DNA of 5,298 nucleotides, from the NCBI GenBank assembly GCA_002392265.1, contig DGGP01000045.1:1-5298 (forward strand), read 5' to 3'. This DNA is from Firmicutes bacterium UBA3871. Lineage in GTDB: Bacteria; Bacillota; Clostridia; Peptostreptococcales; Anaerovoracaceae. This document shows positions 1-5,298 of this stretch, piece after piece. The notes below the pieces were generated by a model. That model did no database searches. It saw nothing but the letters and a program-made list of their open reading frames with translations, and was not told the DNA's origin. Every line of letters starts with the position of its first letter. The stretch's first letter is position 1. The translations under genes and the position numbers were made by a program.

Positions 1-705
1 CGCGGTATCTTCGGGGAAATCCAGCTGGGCGCGATACTTGAGCAGATGCTGTCGCCTGAGCAGTATGACGAAAATGTCGCAGTGGTGCCGGGCTCTGCGG
101 AAAGAGTCGAATATGCCGTAAGCATGCCCGGTGAAGGCGTGCAGCGCGTGTATCTGCCTATTGACGCTAAGTTTCCCGCAGACTACTACTCACGGCTTGT
201 CGAAGCTTATGACAGCGGCGACAGCGTGGAAATCGAGGCAGCTTCAAAGGCTCTCGAGGCGCGCATAAAGGTAGAGGCAAAGTCGATTCGGGACAAGTAC
301 ATATGCCCGCCTTATACGACAGACTTTGCGATTATGTTCCTTCCGACAGAAGGGCTTTATGCCGAAGCCTGCCGCAGGGGCATGATTGAGACGCTGCAGC
401 GCGAGTTTAGAGTAAGCATTGCGGGGCCGACGACTATGGCTGCACTTTTGAACAGCCTGCAGATGGGCTTTCGCACGCTTGCCATACAAAAACATTCGAG
501 CGAGGTTTGGACAGTGCTTGGCGCAGTCAAGACGGAGTTTGACAAGTTCGGCAGTGTGCTTGCAAAGACACAGGAAAGATTAAATCAGGCGGAGCGCGAG
601 CTTGACAGCCTGATAGGTACGAGAACAAACGCAATAAGGCAAAAGCTTAAAAATGTGCAGAGCCTTACAGACTATTACGATACAGAGCAAAGAAGAGGTG
701 ACTGA
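1..705 (+). CDS. rmuC: RmuC-family DNA recombination protein, C-terminal part (5' truncated by window)
   Basis: The reading frame is open from base 1 and ends at TGA 703-705, giving 234 visible residues. RmuC proteins are linked genetically to limiting recombination at inverted repeats, and the domain is generally placed in the PD-(D/E)XK nuclease-like superfamily; the biochemistry is poorly defined. Visible family hallmarks are the opening GIFGEIQLGAILEQ block (residues 2-15), an IDAKFP block (54-59) whose D55/K57 fit a D-x-K active site, then FLPTEG, a PTTMAALLNSLQMGF block, and a C-terminal amphipathic helical stretch rich in Glu, Gln, Lys and Arg. Family members normally begin with a membrane anchor and a long coiled coil, which must lie left of the window. 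The ATG at base 46 is internal, because conserved domain sequence precedes it. The next gene overlaps the stop codon by one base. Family assignment is firm; the molecular function is not. Confidence 0.93.
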   Translation, partial: RGIFGEIQLGAILEQMLSPEQYDENVAVVPGSAERVEYAVSMPGEGVQRVYLPIDAKFPADYYSRLVEAYDSGDSVEIEAASKALEARIKVEAKSIRDKYICPPYTTDFAIMFLPTEGLYAEACRRGMIETLQREFRVSIAGPTTMAALLNSLQMGFRTLAIQKHSSEVWTVLGAVKTEFDKFGSVLAKTQERLNQAERELDSLIGTRTNAIRQKLKNVQSLTDYYDTEQRRGD

Positions 706-1403
706 TGGCAATATTCGCCATAGCGGATCTGCATCTGTCCTTTGACCCACGCGTGAAGAAGCCCATGGACATATACGGCTCCAGATGGGAAAATCACGCG
801 GAAAGGCTAAAGGAGCACTGCAGGGAAATGATAACAAACGAAGATACGGTGCTGATACCGGGGGACATATCTTGGGCCCTGCGGCCCGACGAGGCACTGA
901 TGGACCTTGAATGGGTACACGAATCCATTCCGGGACAAAAGGTACTCCTAAAGGGAAATCACGAGCTCTGGTGGCAATCAGTATCAAAGCTTAATAAGCT
1001 GTATGACGACATGTTCTTTCTGCAGAATACTTTTTTCGAAGCGGAAGGAGCGGCGATATGCGGAACGAGGGGATGGCTCTGTCCGGGGGCGGCGGAGTAC
1101 ACCCAGCAGGATGAAAAAATCTATAGGCGCGAGGCACTGAGGCTTGAAATGTCTCTGTCAGCTGCAAAGAAAGCAGGCTTTACGGACATTATTGGCGCGC
1201 TTCACTATCCGCCGACAGATGAAAGACATAATGCGAGCAGGTTCACGGAGCTGTTCGAGGAATACGGTGTAAAAAGGGTGTTCTATGGGCACTTACATGG
1301 CAGAGACGTTTGGCCGAAAGGCCTTAAGGGAATATATAAAGGTGTTGAATATAATCTGGTATCGCTCGATTATCTCGATGCGAAGCCGGTCAGAATCAGG
1401 TAA
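705..1403 (+). CDS. Calcineurin-like metallophosphoesterase (predicted phosphohydrolase, COG1768-like)
   Basis: A complete 232-residue protein with the full two-metal phosphoesterase ligand set in the usual order: D8 and H10 (ADLHLS), D54 (PGDISW), N85-H86 (KGNHELWW), H167 (LHYPP) and H196/H198 (YGHLHG). GNHE replaces the commoner GNHD, a variation outside the metal-ligand Asn and His. There is no signal peptide or membrane segment, so it is probably cytosolic. The GTRGW motif (residues about 119-123) and the WxxH/E pattern after the first motif resemble a clostridial group of predicted phosphohydrolases close to COG1768, whose substrate is unknown to me. The start ATG overlaps the upstream stop (TGATG), with GAGG at 695-698 six bases before it, so translation is probably coupled to the RmuC gene. 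The enzyme class is clear; the substrate (nucleotide, nucleic acid or phosphoprotein) cannot be told from sequence. Confidence 0.9.
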   Translation: MAIFAIADLHLSFDPRVKKPMDIYGSRWENHAERLKEHCREMITNEDTVLIPGDISWALRPDEALMDLEWVHESIPGQKVLLKGNHELWWQSVSKLNKLYDDMFFLQNTFFEAEGAAICGTRGWLCPGAAEYTQQDEKIYRREALRLEMSLSAAKKAGFTDIIGALHYPPTDERHNASRFTELFEEYGVKRVFYGHLHGRDVWPKGLKGIYKGVEYNLVSLDYLDAKPVRIR

Positions 1404-1410
1404 GAGGTGA
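1404..1410 (+). promoter_or_regulatory. Ribosome binding site deciding the deoB start
   Basis: GAGGTGA lies just after the upstream TAA, with the GAGG core (1404-1407) eight bases before ATG 1416. A GTG at 1407 is in the same frame but sits inside this site, so it is unlikely to be the real start. Confidence 0.75.
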
Positions 1411-1415
1411 GAAAT

Positions 1416-2600
1416 ATGAAAAAAGTAAACAGAGTGACACTCATAGTAACAGACAGCCTTGGAATCGGAGAACTGCCGGATGCGGCAAAGTATGGCGATG
1501 CAGGTGCAAACACTCTCGGCCATATCATGGATTATAATCCCGATTTAAAGGTCCCAAACCTAAAGAAACTCGGCTTTTTCAATATAGACGGAGCAGCAGG
1601 CGGGAAATTCAAGACAGAAAATCCGACAGGCTCCTTTGCAAAGCTCGGTGAAAAGTCCGTAGGAAAGGATACCATCACGGGGCACTGGGAGATTGCGGGT
1701 CTCTATACGGAGATTCCGTTCAAGACCTATCCGGACGGCTTTCCAAAAAGCTTTATCGAAGAATATGAAAAGGCAATAGGCAGCAAGGTCCTGGGCAACT
1801 GTACAGCCTCCGGAACAGCCATTATCGAAGAGCTCGGACCGGAGCACGAGGCTACGGGATGCCCGATTGTATATACTTCGGCAGACAGCGTTTTCCAGAT
1901 TGCCGCAAATACAGCGGTAATCCCTATCGAAAGGCTGTACGAAATCTGCGAGATTGCGAGAAAAATGCTCGTAGGCGATGTAGCCTGCGGCCGAGTTATC
2001 GCAAGACCTTATGTAAAAAATGAGGATGGCAGCCGCACACGCACCAGCCAGAGACACGACTATGCGGTTTCACCTCCAAACAAGACAGTTCTCGATTATG
2101 TGAGCGAGAGCGGAAAGACATCCTATGCCGTAGGAAAGATAAGCGATATTTTTAACGGCAGAGGTGTTACGAAGAGTGTTCACACCGATAACAACATGGA
2201 TGGCGTGGACAAGACCATTGAGGCTCTGAAGGAAGATTTTGAAGGCTTTATCTTCACAAACCTTGTGGACTTTGATTCTCAGTACGGCCACAGACGCGAC
2301 GTCGAGGGATACGGCAGAGCAATCGAAGAATTTGATGCAAGGCTTCCTGAAATCATGGCAGCGATGAAGGAAGGCGACGTGCTGATGATATGCGCAGACC
2401 ATGGTAACGATCCGGTGCATACCGGCTGGGATCACACCAGAGAGTACATTCCTTTCGTTGCATGCGGGCAAAGAGTTAAAAGCGGAGTAAACTTAGGTGT
2501 TCGTTCGACCTTTGCGGATATAGGAGCCAGCATACTCGATATGCTTGGAATAGAAAGCAGGACGGAAATCGGCGAAAGCTTTGCGAGCGAGATAATATAA
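1416..2600 (+). CDS. deoB: Phosphopentomutase
   Basis: DeoB interconverts (deoxy)ribose-1-phosphate and (deoxy)ribose-5-phosphate in the cytosol, linking nucleoside breakdown to the pentose phosphate pathway or to deoxyribose-phosphate aldolase. From ATG 1416 the protein has 394 residues, the length typical of Bacillus-type enzymes. It belongs to the alkaline phosphatase superfamily with two Mn ions. Visible residues match the known active site: D13 (TDSLGIGELPDA), the phosphorylated Thr T86 in GKDTITGHWE, D287 and H292 (DFDSQYGHRR), D328-H329 (ADHGND) and H340 (GWDHTRE). The cap domain lies between roughly residues 100 and 215. ATG 1416 is preferred over GTG 1407 because GAGG sits eight bases before it and DeoB proteins typically begin a few residues before the metal-binding Asp. 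The gene ends in tandem in-frame stops, TAA TAG (2598-2603). The next gene, a nucleoside phosphorylase, makes its substrate, supporting a shared salvage operon. Confidence 0.97.
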   Translation: MKKVNRVTLIVTDSLGIGELPDAAKYGDAGANTLGHIMDYNPDLKVPNLKKLGFFNIDGAAGGKFKTENPTGSFAKLGEKSVGKDTITGHWEIAGLYTEIPFKTYPDGFPKSFIEEYEKAIGSKVLGNCTASGTAIIEELGPEHEATGCPIVYTSADSVFQIAANTAVIPIERLYEICEIARKMLVGDVACGRVIARPYVKNEDGSRTRTSQRHDYAVSPPNKTVLDYVSESGKTSYAVGKISDIFNGRGVTKSVHTDNNMDGVDKTIEALKEDFEGFIFTNLVDFDSQYGHRRDVEGYGRAIEEFDARLPEIMAAMKEGDVLMICADHGNDPVHTGWDHTREYIPFVACGQRVKSGVNLGVRSTFADIGASILDMLGIESRTEIGESFASEII

Positions 2601-2615
2601 TAGCTTATTTACAAA

Positions 2616-2620
2616 AGAGG
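2616..2620 (+). promoter_or_regulatory. Ribosome binding site deciding the pdp start
   Basis: AGAGG lies eight bases before ATG 2629. An in-frame ATG at 2623 is only two bases away (too close), and another at 2635 is fourteen bases away (too far), so 2629 is the best start. Confidence 0.7.
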
Positions 2621-2628
2621 TAATGCGT

Positions 2629-3939
2629 ATGAAAATGTATGATATTATTTTGAAGAAGCGTGAAGGCGGCAGCCTGAGCACTGAAGAAATAGAATACTTT
2701 GTAAAAGGTGTAACCGACGGAAGTATACCGGAATATCAGACATCAGCGCTTTTAATGGCCATACTTTGGAGAGGCATGAGCAGTGAAGAGACCTATGTGC
2801 TGACAAAAGCCATGAAATATTCCGGAGACGTAGTTGACCTTTCCGGGATAAAAGGCATAAAGGTTGACAAGCATTCTACCGGAGGCGTTGGCGACAAGAC
2901 TACACTCATAGTTGCACCGCTTGCCGCAGCATGCGGAGTGAAGGTTGCAAAGATGAGCGGCAGGGGTCTGGGCTTCACAGGGGGCACAGTGGATAAAATG
3001 GAGTCAATTCCGGGCTTTAGGACAGCTCTGGAGCCTGAAGAGTTCTTTAAGCAGGTCAGCGAGGTCGGGATGTCGGTTATCGGTCAGACGGCTCATGTGG
3101 CACCTGCAGATAAAAAGCTTTACGCACTGCGCGATGTAACTGCAACAGTTGATAACCTGAGCCTGATTACCAGCAGCATAATGAGCAAAAAGCTGGCGTG
3201 CGGCTCTGATGCAATCGTTCTCGATGTAAAATGCGGAGATGGCGCATTTATGAAGAATGAAGAGATGGCTGCAAAGCTTAGTAACATGATGTGTGAAATC
3301 GGCAGGGCAGACGGTAAAAAGACCGTTGCGGTGATTACCGATATGAATCAGCCTCTCGGAAATGCCGTAGGAAACAGCCTGGAGGTAATCGAAGCAATCG
3401 AAGTTCTGAAGGGCCGCGGTCCAAAGGATATTGAGGAGCTTTCACTAAAGCTTGCAGGCATTATGATTTACATCGGCGGGCAGGCATCCTCCGCTGAGGA
3501 AGGCGAAAAGAAGGCGGCAGAGGCACTTACGAGCGGAAGGGCGCTGGAGGTGTTCGGAAGATTTGTTTCTGCACAGGGCGGTAATCCTGAGATTGTAAAT
3601 GATTACAAGCTTTTTCCGCAGCACAGCATCGAAAAGAAAATTTGCGCAAAGGCGGACGGCTATGTTGCTGAAATCAAAGCGATGTGCATTGGGCTTGCCA
3701 GCCAGCATTCCGGTGCGGGCAGAGCAACAAAGGAGGACGAAATCGATCTTTCGGCGGGCATATACCTTGAAAAGAAGGTTGGAGCAGCTGTAAAGACAGG
3801 AGAACTCCTTGCTACGGTTTACGGAAATGATGAATCAAAGGTTTCGGCAGCAGCCGCAGAAATAGAAAAGGCATTTGTGATTACAAATAACAAGCCTGAG
3901 ACTCCGGTTTTAATAAAGCGAATCATTGGTTTGCAGTAG
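2629..3939 (+). CDS. pdp: Pyrimidine-nucleoside phosphorylase
   Basis: This cytosolic enzyme phosphorolyses uridine, thymidine and deoxyuridine to the free base plus (deoxy)ribose-1-phosphate, which the upstream DeoB can convert. From ATG 2629 the protein has 436 residues, close to the family norm, and its first residues (MKMYDIILKK) line up with the Bacillus subtilis start. The N-terminal helical domain is followed by the glycine-rich phosphate site K81-H82-S83-T84-G85-G86. The family signature SGRGLGFTGGTVDKME is at 110-125. The pyrimidine-contacting residues R168, S183 and K187 have the same numbering as in the Geobacillus enzyme. The C-terminal PYNP_C domain (about 340-415) includes GAGRATKEDEIDL. 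F116 stands where many homologues have His. Similarity to the Bacillus Pdp type favours broad pyrimidine specificity over a thymidine-only enzyme (DeoA), but I cannot prove specificity from sequence. The gap after deoB is 28 bases with no terminator. Confidence 0.95.
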   Translation: MKMYDIILKKREGGSLSTEEIEYFVKGVTDGSIPEYQTSALLMAILWRGMSSEETYVLTKAMKYSGDVVDLSGIKGIKVDKHSTGGVGDKTTLIVAPLAAACGVKVAKMSGRGLGFTGGTVDKMESIPGFRTALEPEEFFKQVSEVGMSVIGQTAHVAPADKKLYALRDVTATVDNLSLITSSIMSKKLACGSDAIVLDVKCGDGAFMKNEEMAAKLSNMMCEIGRADGKKTVAVITDMNQPLGNAVGNSLEVIEAIEVLKGRGPKDIEELSLKLAGIMIYIGGQASSAEEGEKKAAEALTSGRALEVFGRFVSAQGGNPEIVNDYKLFPQHSIEKKICAKADGYVAEIKAMCIGLASQHSGAGRATKEDEIDLSAGIYLEKKVGAAVKTGELLATVYGNDESKVSAAAAEIEKAFVITNNKPETPVLIKRIIGLQ

Positions 3940-3952
3940 CCTTTGCTGCAAA
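3930..3952 (+). other. Small inverted repeat spanning the pdp stop codon
   Basis: TTTGCAG (3930-3936) and CTGCAAA (3946-3952) are perfect reverse complements separated by nine bases, so the transcript could form a 7-bp hairpin with the TAG stop in the loop. No U-run follows, so it does not look like a rho-independent terminator. It may slow read-through, stabilise an mRNA end, or be chance. Confidence 0.3.
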
Positions 3953-3971
3953 ATACAGTTGAGGTAATTTG

Positions 3972-4409
3972 ATGAACGACTTTTTTTACAGAATGTCAAA
4001 CAGCATCAGGCGGTTTTTCCTGGGCAGGCGCGGGATTGATGAGTATGGCAAATTCCTGCTTGCGCTTTCGTTTGTGCTGTTTTTCATTTCAGTGTTTACA
4101 AGAGGCGGCATAGGCCACCTGTTTAACATAGGAGCGTGGATTGCACTGATATGGTTTTATGCGCGGTTAACCTCCAGGAATATTTCAAAGAGGCAGCAGG
4201 AAAACCTGAACTATCTGCAGTACAAAGGCAAGGTAATCAGAAAGCTTCATCTTGCCAAAGCGCGGACCGGCTACAATTCAAATACGGGCATATATTACAA
4301 GTACTTTGAGTGTCCTTACTGCGGACAGATGTGCAGAGTTCCTAAAAATAAGGGGCTAATCAAAATAACATGCCCGACCTGCGGCAAGGCCTTTGAAAAG
4401 AGGAGCTAA
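3972..4409 (+). CDS. Two-helix membrane protein with C-terminal zinc ribbon, function unknown
   Basis: A 145-residue protein without a named function. A basic N-terminal segment (RRFFLGRRG, about 13-21) precedes two hydrophobic helices at about residues 28-43 and 47-64, separated by a short TRGGIG turn. A hydrophilic, basic linker follows. The C-terminus is a zinc ribbon with C114-x2-C117 and C134-x2-C137; an extra Cys lies at 121. The positive residues flanking both helices suggest a hairpin in the membrane with both ends in the cytosol, so the ribbon would face inward. ATG 3972 is chosen because GAGG at 3961-3964 is seven bases upstream; an in-frame TTG at 3969 is less likely. The next gene starts two bases after the stop, so this gene is probably co-translated with it. 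Small membrane zinc-ribbon proteins of this build occur in Clostridia. A role as a membrane adaptor for the downstream J-domain protein is inference only. Confidence 0.85.
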   Translation: MNDFFYRMSNSIRRFFLGRRGIDEYGKFLLALSFVLFFISVFTRGGIGHLFNIGAWIALIWFYARLTSRNISKRQQENLNYLQYKGKVIRKLHLAKARTGYNSNTGIYYKYFECPYCGQMCRVPKNKGLIKITCPTCGKAFEKRS

Positions 4410-4411
4410 AG

Positions 4412-5260
4412 ATGCTGGGTTATGTTATGGCATTTAAGCCTGAACTTAAGATGCGGGAATACGAGATTTATCGCTCGTATTACTGTGGTGTCTGTAAGTC
4501 TGTGGGTGAAAGGTACGGTCAGCTTCCGAGGCTGGCGCTGTCTTACGACTTCGCTTTTCTGGCGCTGTTGCTTTCGGCACTTTCGGAAGATGCAGAGGAT
4601 GCGAAGCTAGAACACTGCATAATACATCCCGTGCGGCGCATTCCGATTACGAGAAACAGTGCGGCAATCGAATATGCGGCGGATATGATGGTGCTTTTGG
4701 TATATTACAATATGCTTGACGATAAAAAGGACGAGCATCACATCAGAGGCAGCATAGGAAGCAGCGTACTCAGGCGCCATGCGCACGGTCTTTTGGAGAA
4801 ATATCCCGATGTGGCGCAGTGCATAGAGGAAAGGCTTGAATATCTTTCAGGGCTCGAGGCTGAAAAGTGTGACAGCATAGATATTACCGGAGATGCTTTT
4901 GCGGATATCATGGCAAAGGTATTCGGCGGTGACAGCATCAGGAAAAGCTTTGGCGGAGAAACAGCACGTATTCTGGAGAATCTGGGACGCAATCTCGGCA
5001 GGTGGATTTATCTCGCCGACGCGCTCGACGATTACGAGGATGATGTGAAGAGCGGCAGCTATAATCCGTTTATTTACAGAAAGAACGGAAAAGCAGGTGC
5101 AGAAGATGTTCTTTACGCCTGCCTTGCGGAGATGGAAAAAAGCTATGCGCTTTTGGATATTCGCAAAAATAAAGGCGTTATAGATAATATAGTTTATTGG
5201 GGGCTTAGCAGAAAAAGTGACATTCTGCTTGGGAAAGAGAAAGGAGAAAATAATAAATGA
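4412..5260 (+). CDS. DUF5685-type protein, isoprenoid-synthase-like aspartate motifs
   Basis: A complete 282-residue, mostly helical protein that I recognise as DUF5685-like, a family of unknown function. The N-terminus has an aromatic block ending in YYCGVCKS (C25, C28), followed by ALSYDFAFLALLLSAL and then C69-x2-H72 (CIIHPVRR); these four residues could form a metal site. Two acidic motifs follow: D103-D104-x2-D107 (LDDKKDEH), and D203-x2-D206-D207-x2-D210-D211 (DALDDYEDD), after a helix reading LGRNLGRWIYLA. This pairing resembles the diphosphate-Mg sites of squalene/phytoene synthases, but catalysis is not shown. The hydrophobic block at 41-57 is short and probably a buried helix rather than a membrane span. 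There is no signal peptide. AGGAG at 4401-4405 lies six bases before the ATG. The stop overlaps the start of a J-domain gene by four bases (ATGA), indicating translational coupling. Confidence 0.85.
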   Translation: MLGYVMAFKPELKMREYEIYRSYYCGVCKSVGERYGQLPRLALSYDFAFLALLLSALSEDAEDAKLEHCIIHPVRRIPITRNSAAIEYAADMMVLLVYYNMLDDKKDEHHIRGSIGSSVLRRHAHGLLEKYPDVAQCIEERLEYLSGLEAEKCDSIDITGDAFADIMAKVFGGDSIRKSFGGETARILENLGRNLGRWIYLADALDDYEDDVKSGSYNPFIYRKNGKAGAEDVLYACLAEMEKSYALLDIRKNKGVIDNIVYWGLSRKSDILLGKEKGENNK

Positions 5261-5298
5261 GAGATCCTTACGAGGTATTGGAAGTAAGCAAAAACGCA
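5257..5298 (+). CDS. J-domain (DnaJ-like) protein, N-terminal fragment (3' truncated by window)
   Basis: Only 14 codons are visible, reading MRDPYEVLEVSKNA. This is the typical opening of a J domain (compare the DPYEVLGV-type first helix), so the product is probably a co-chaperone that stimulates an Hsp70 (DnaK). The catalytic HPD tripeptide and any further domains lie beyond the right edge, so it cannot be told whether this is canonical DnaJ or a shorter specialised J protein. The lack of dnaK or grpE upstream and the overlap with a DUF5685-type gene favour a specialised J protein. The start overlaps the upstream TGA (ATGA), and AAGGAG at 5241-5246 is ten bases before it. Confidence 0.8.
   Translation, partial: MRDPYEVLEVSKNA

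Noticed and set aside
46..705. ATG at 46 as the true start of the RmuC gene
   Set aside because: The frame is open to base 1, and the translated residues 1-15 contain a conserved RmuC block, so the gene begins left of the window.
580..987. 135-codon open frame on the minus strand across the rmuC/phosphoesterase junction
   Set aside because: It is antisense to two conserved genes and resembles no family; it is a composition-driven shadow.
1407..1415. GTG start for deoB three codons upstream of ATG 1416
   Set aside because: The GTG lies within the GAGGTGA ribosome binding site, and the protein from ATG 1416 already has the length and N-terminus expected of Bacillus-type DeoB.
1560..2057. 165-codon open frame on the minus strand inside deoB
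   Set aside because: It is entirely antisense to a clearly conserved gene, and its translation shows no recognisable motif; it mirrors the codon pattern of deoB.
2596..2601. TATAAT, a perfect -10 box, at the end of deoB
   Set aside because: The bases about 17 positions upstream (near 2573-2578, CGAAAG) bear no likeness to TTGACA, and there is no TG extension. It arises from the Ile-Ile codons and stop codon, so chance is the simplest reading.
3969..3971. TTG start for the zinc-ribbon membrane protein
   Set aside because: The adjacent in-frame ATG at 3972 is a better start codon with a suitable seven-base spacing from GAGG.
4532..4582. Membrane helix in the DUF5685-type protein (about residues 41-57)
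   Set aside because: The stretch contains Tyr-Asp in the middle and is only about 11 residues of uninterrupted hydrophobics, more consistent with a buried helix of a soluble protein.

Overview
The window looks like a chromosomal housekeeping segment of a low-to-mid GC Gram-positive anaerobe, most likely of class Clostridia. The reasons are the protein families, the close match to clostridial and Bacillus-type versions of DeoB and pyrimidine-nucleoside phosphorylase, and strong AGGAG/GAGG-type ribosome binding sites before almost every gene. A more exact placement would be guesswork. All seven genes lie on the + strand, with gaps of at most about 32 bases or with overlaps. I see no RNA gene, mobile element, CRISPR array or convincing rho-independent terminator.

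Region 1 (1-1403): the C-terminal two thirds or so of an RmuC-family protein, cut by the left edge, overlaps by one base a calcineurin-like metallophosphoesterase with a complete metal-ligand set. Region 2 (1416-3939): phosphopentomutase (deoB) is followed by pyrimidine-nucleoside phosphorylase (pdp). Together these form a nucleoside salvage pair: the phosphorylase releases (deoxy)ribose-1-phosphate and the mutase converts it to the 5-phosphate, which enters central metabolism. Region 3 (3972-5298): a small two-helix membrane protein with a cytosolic zinc ribbon, a DUF5685-type protein, and the first 14 codons of a J-domain (DnaJ-like) protein cut by the right edge. Gaps here are 2 bases and then a 4-base overlap, so these three genes are probably translationally coupled.

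The most interesting part is the DUF5685-type protein. It carries two aspartate-rich motifs about 100 residues apart in a mostly helical context, resembling the paired DDxxD motifs of isoprenoid synthases, particularly the squalene/phytoene synthase group. It also has an N-terminal CxxC plus a CxxH that could bind a metal. Coupled to a J-domain protein and a membrane zinc-ribbon protein, it forms a small uncharacterised cassette. The rest of the window is ordinary core metabolism.
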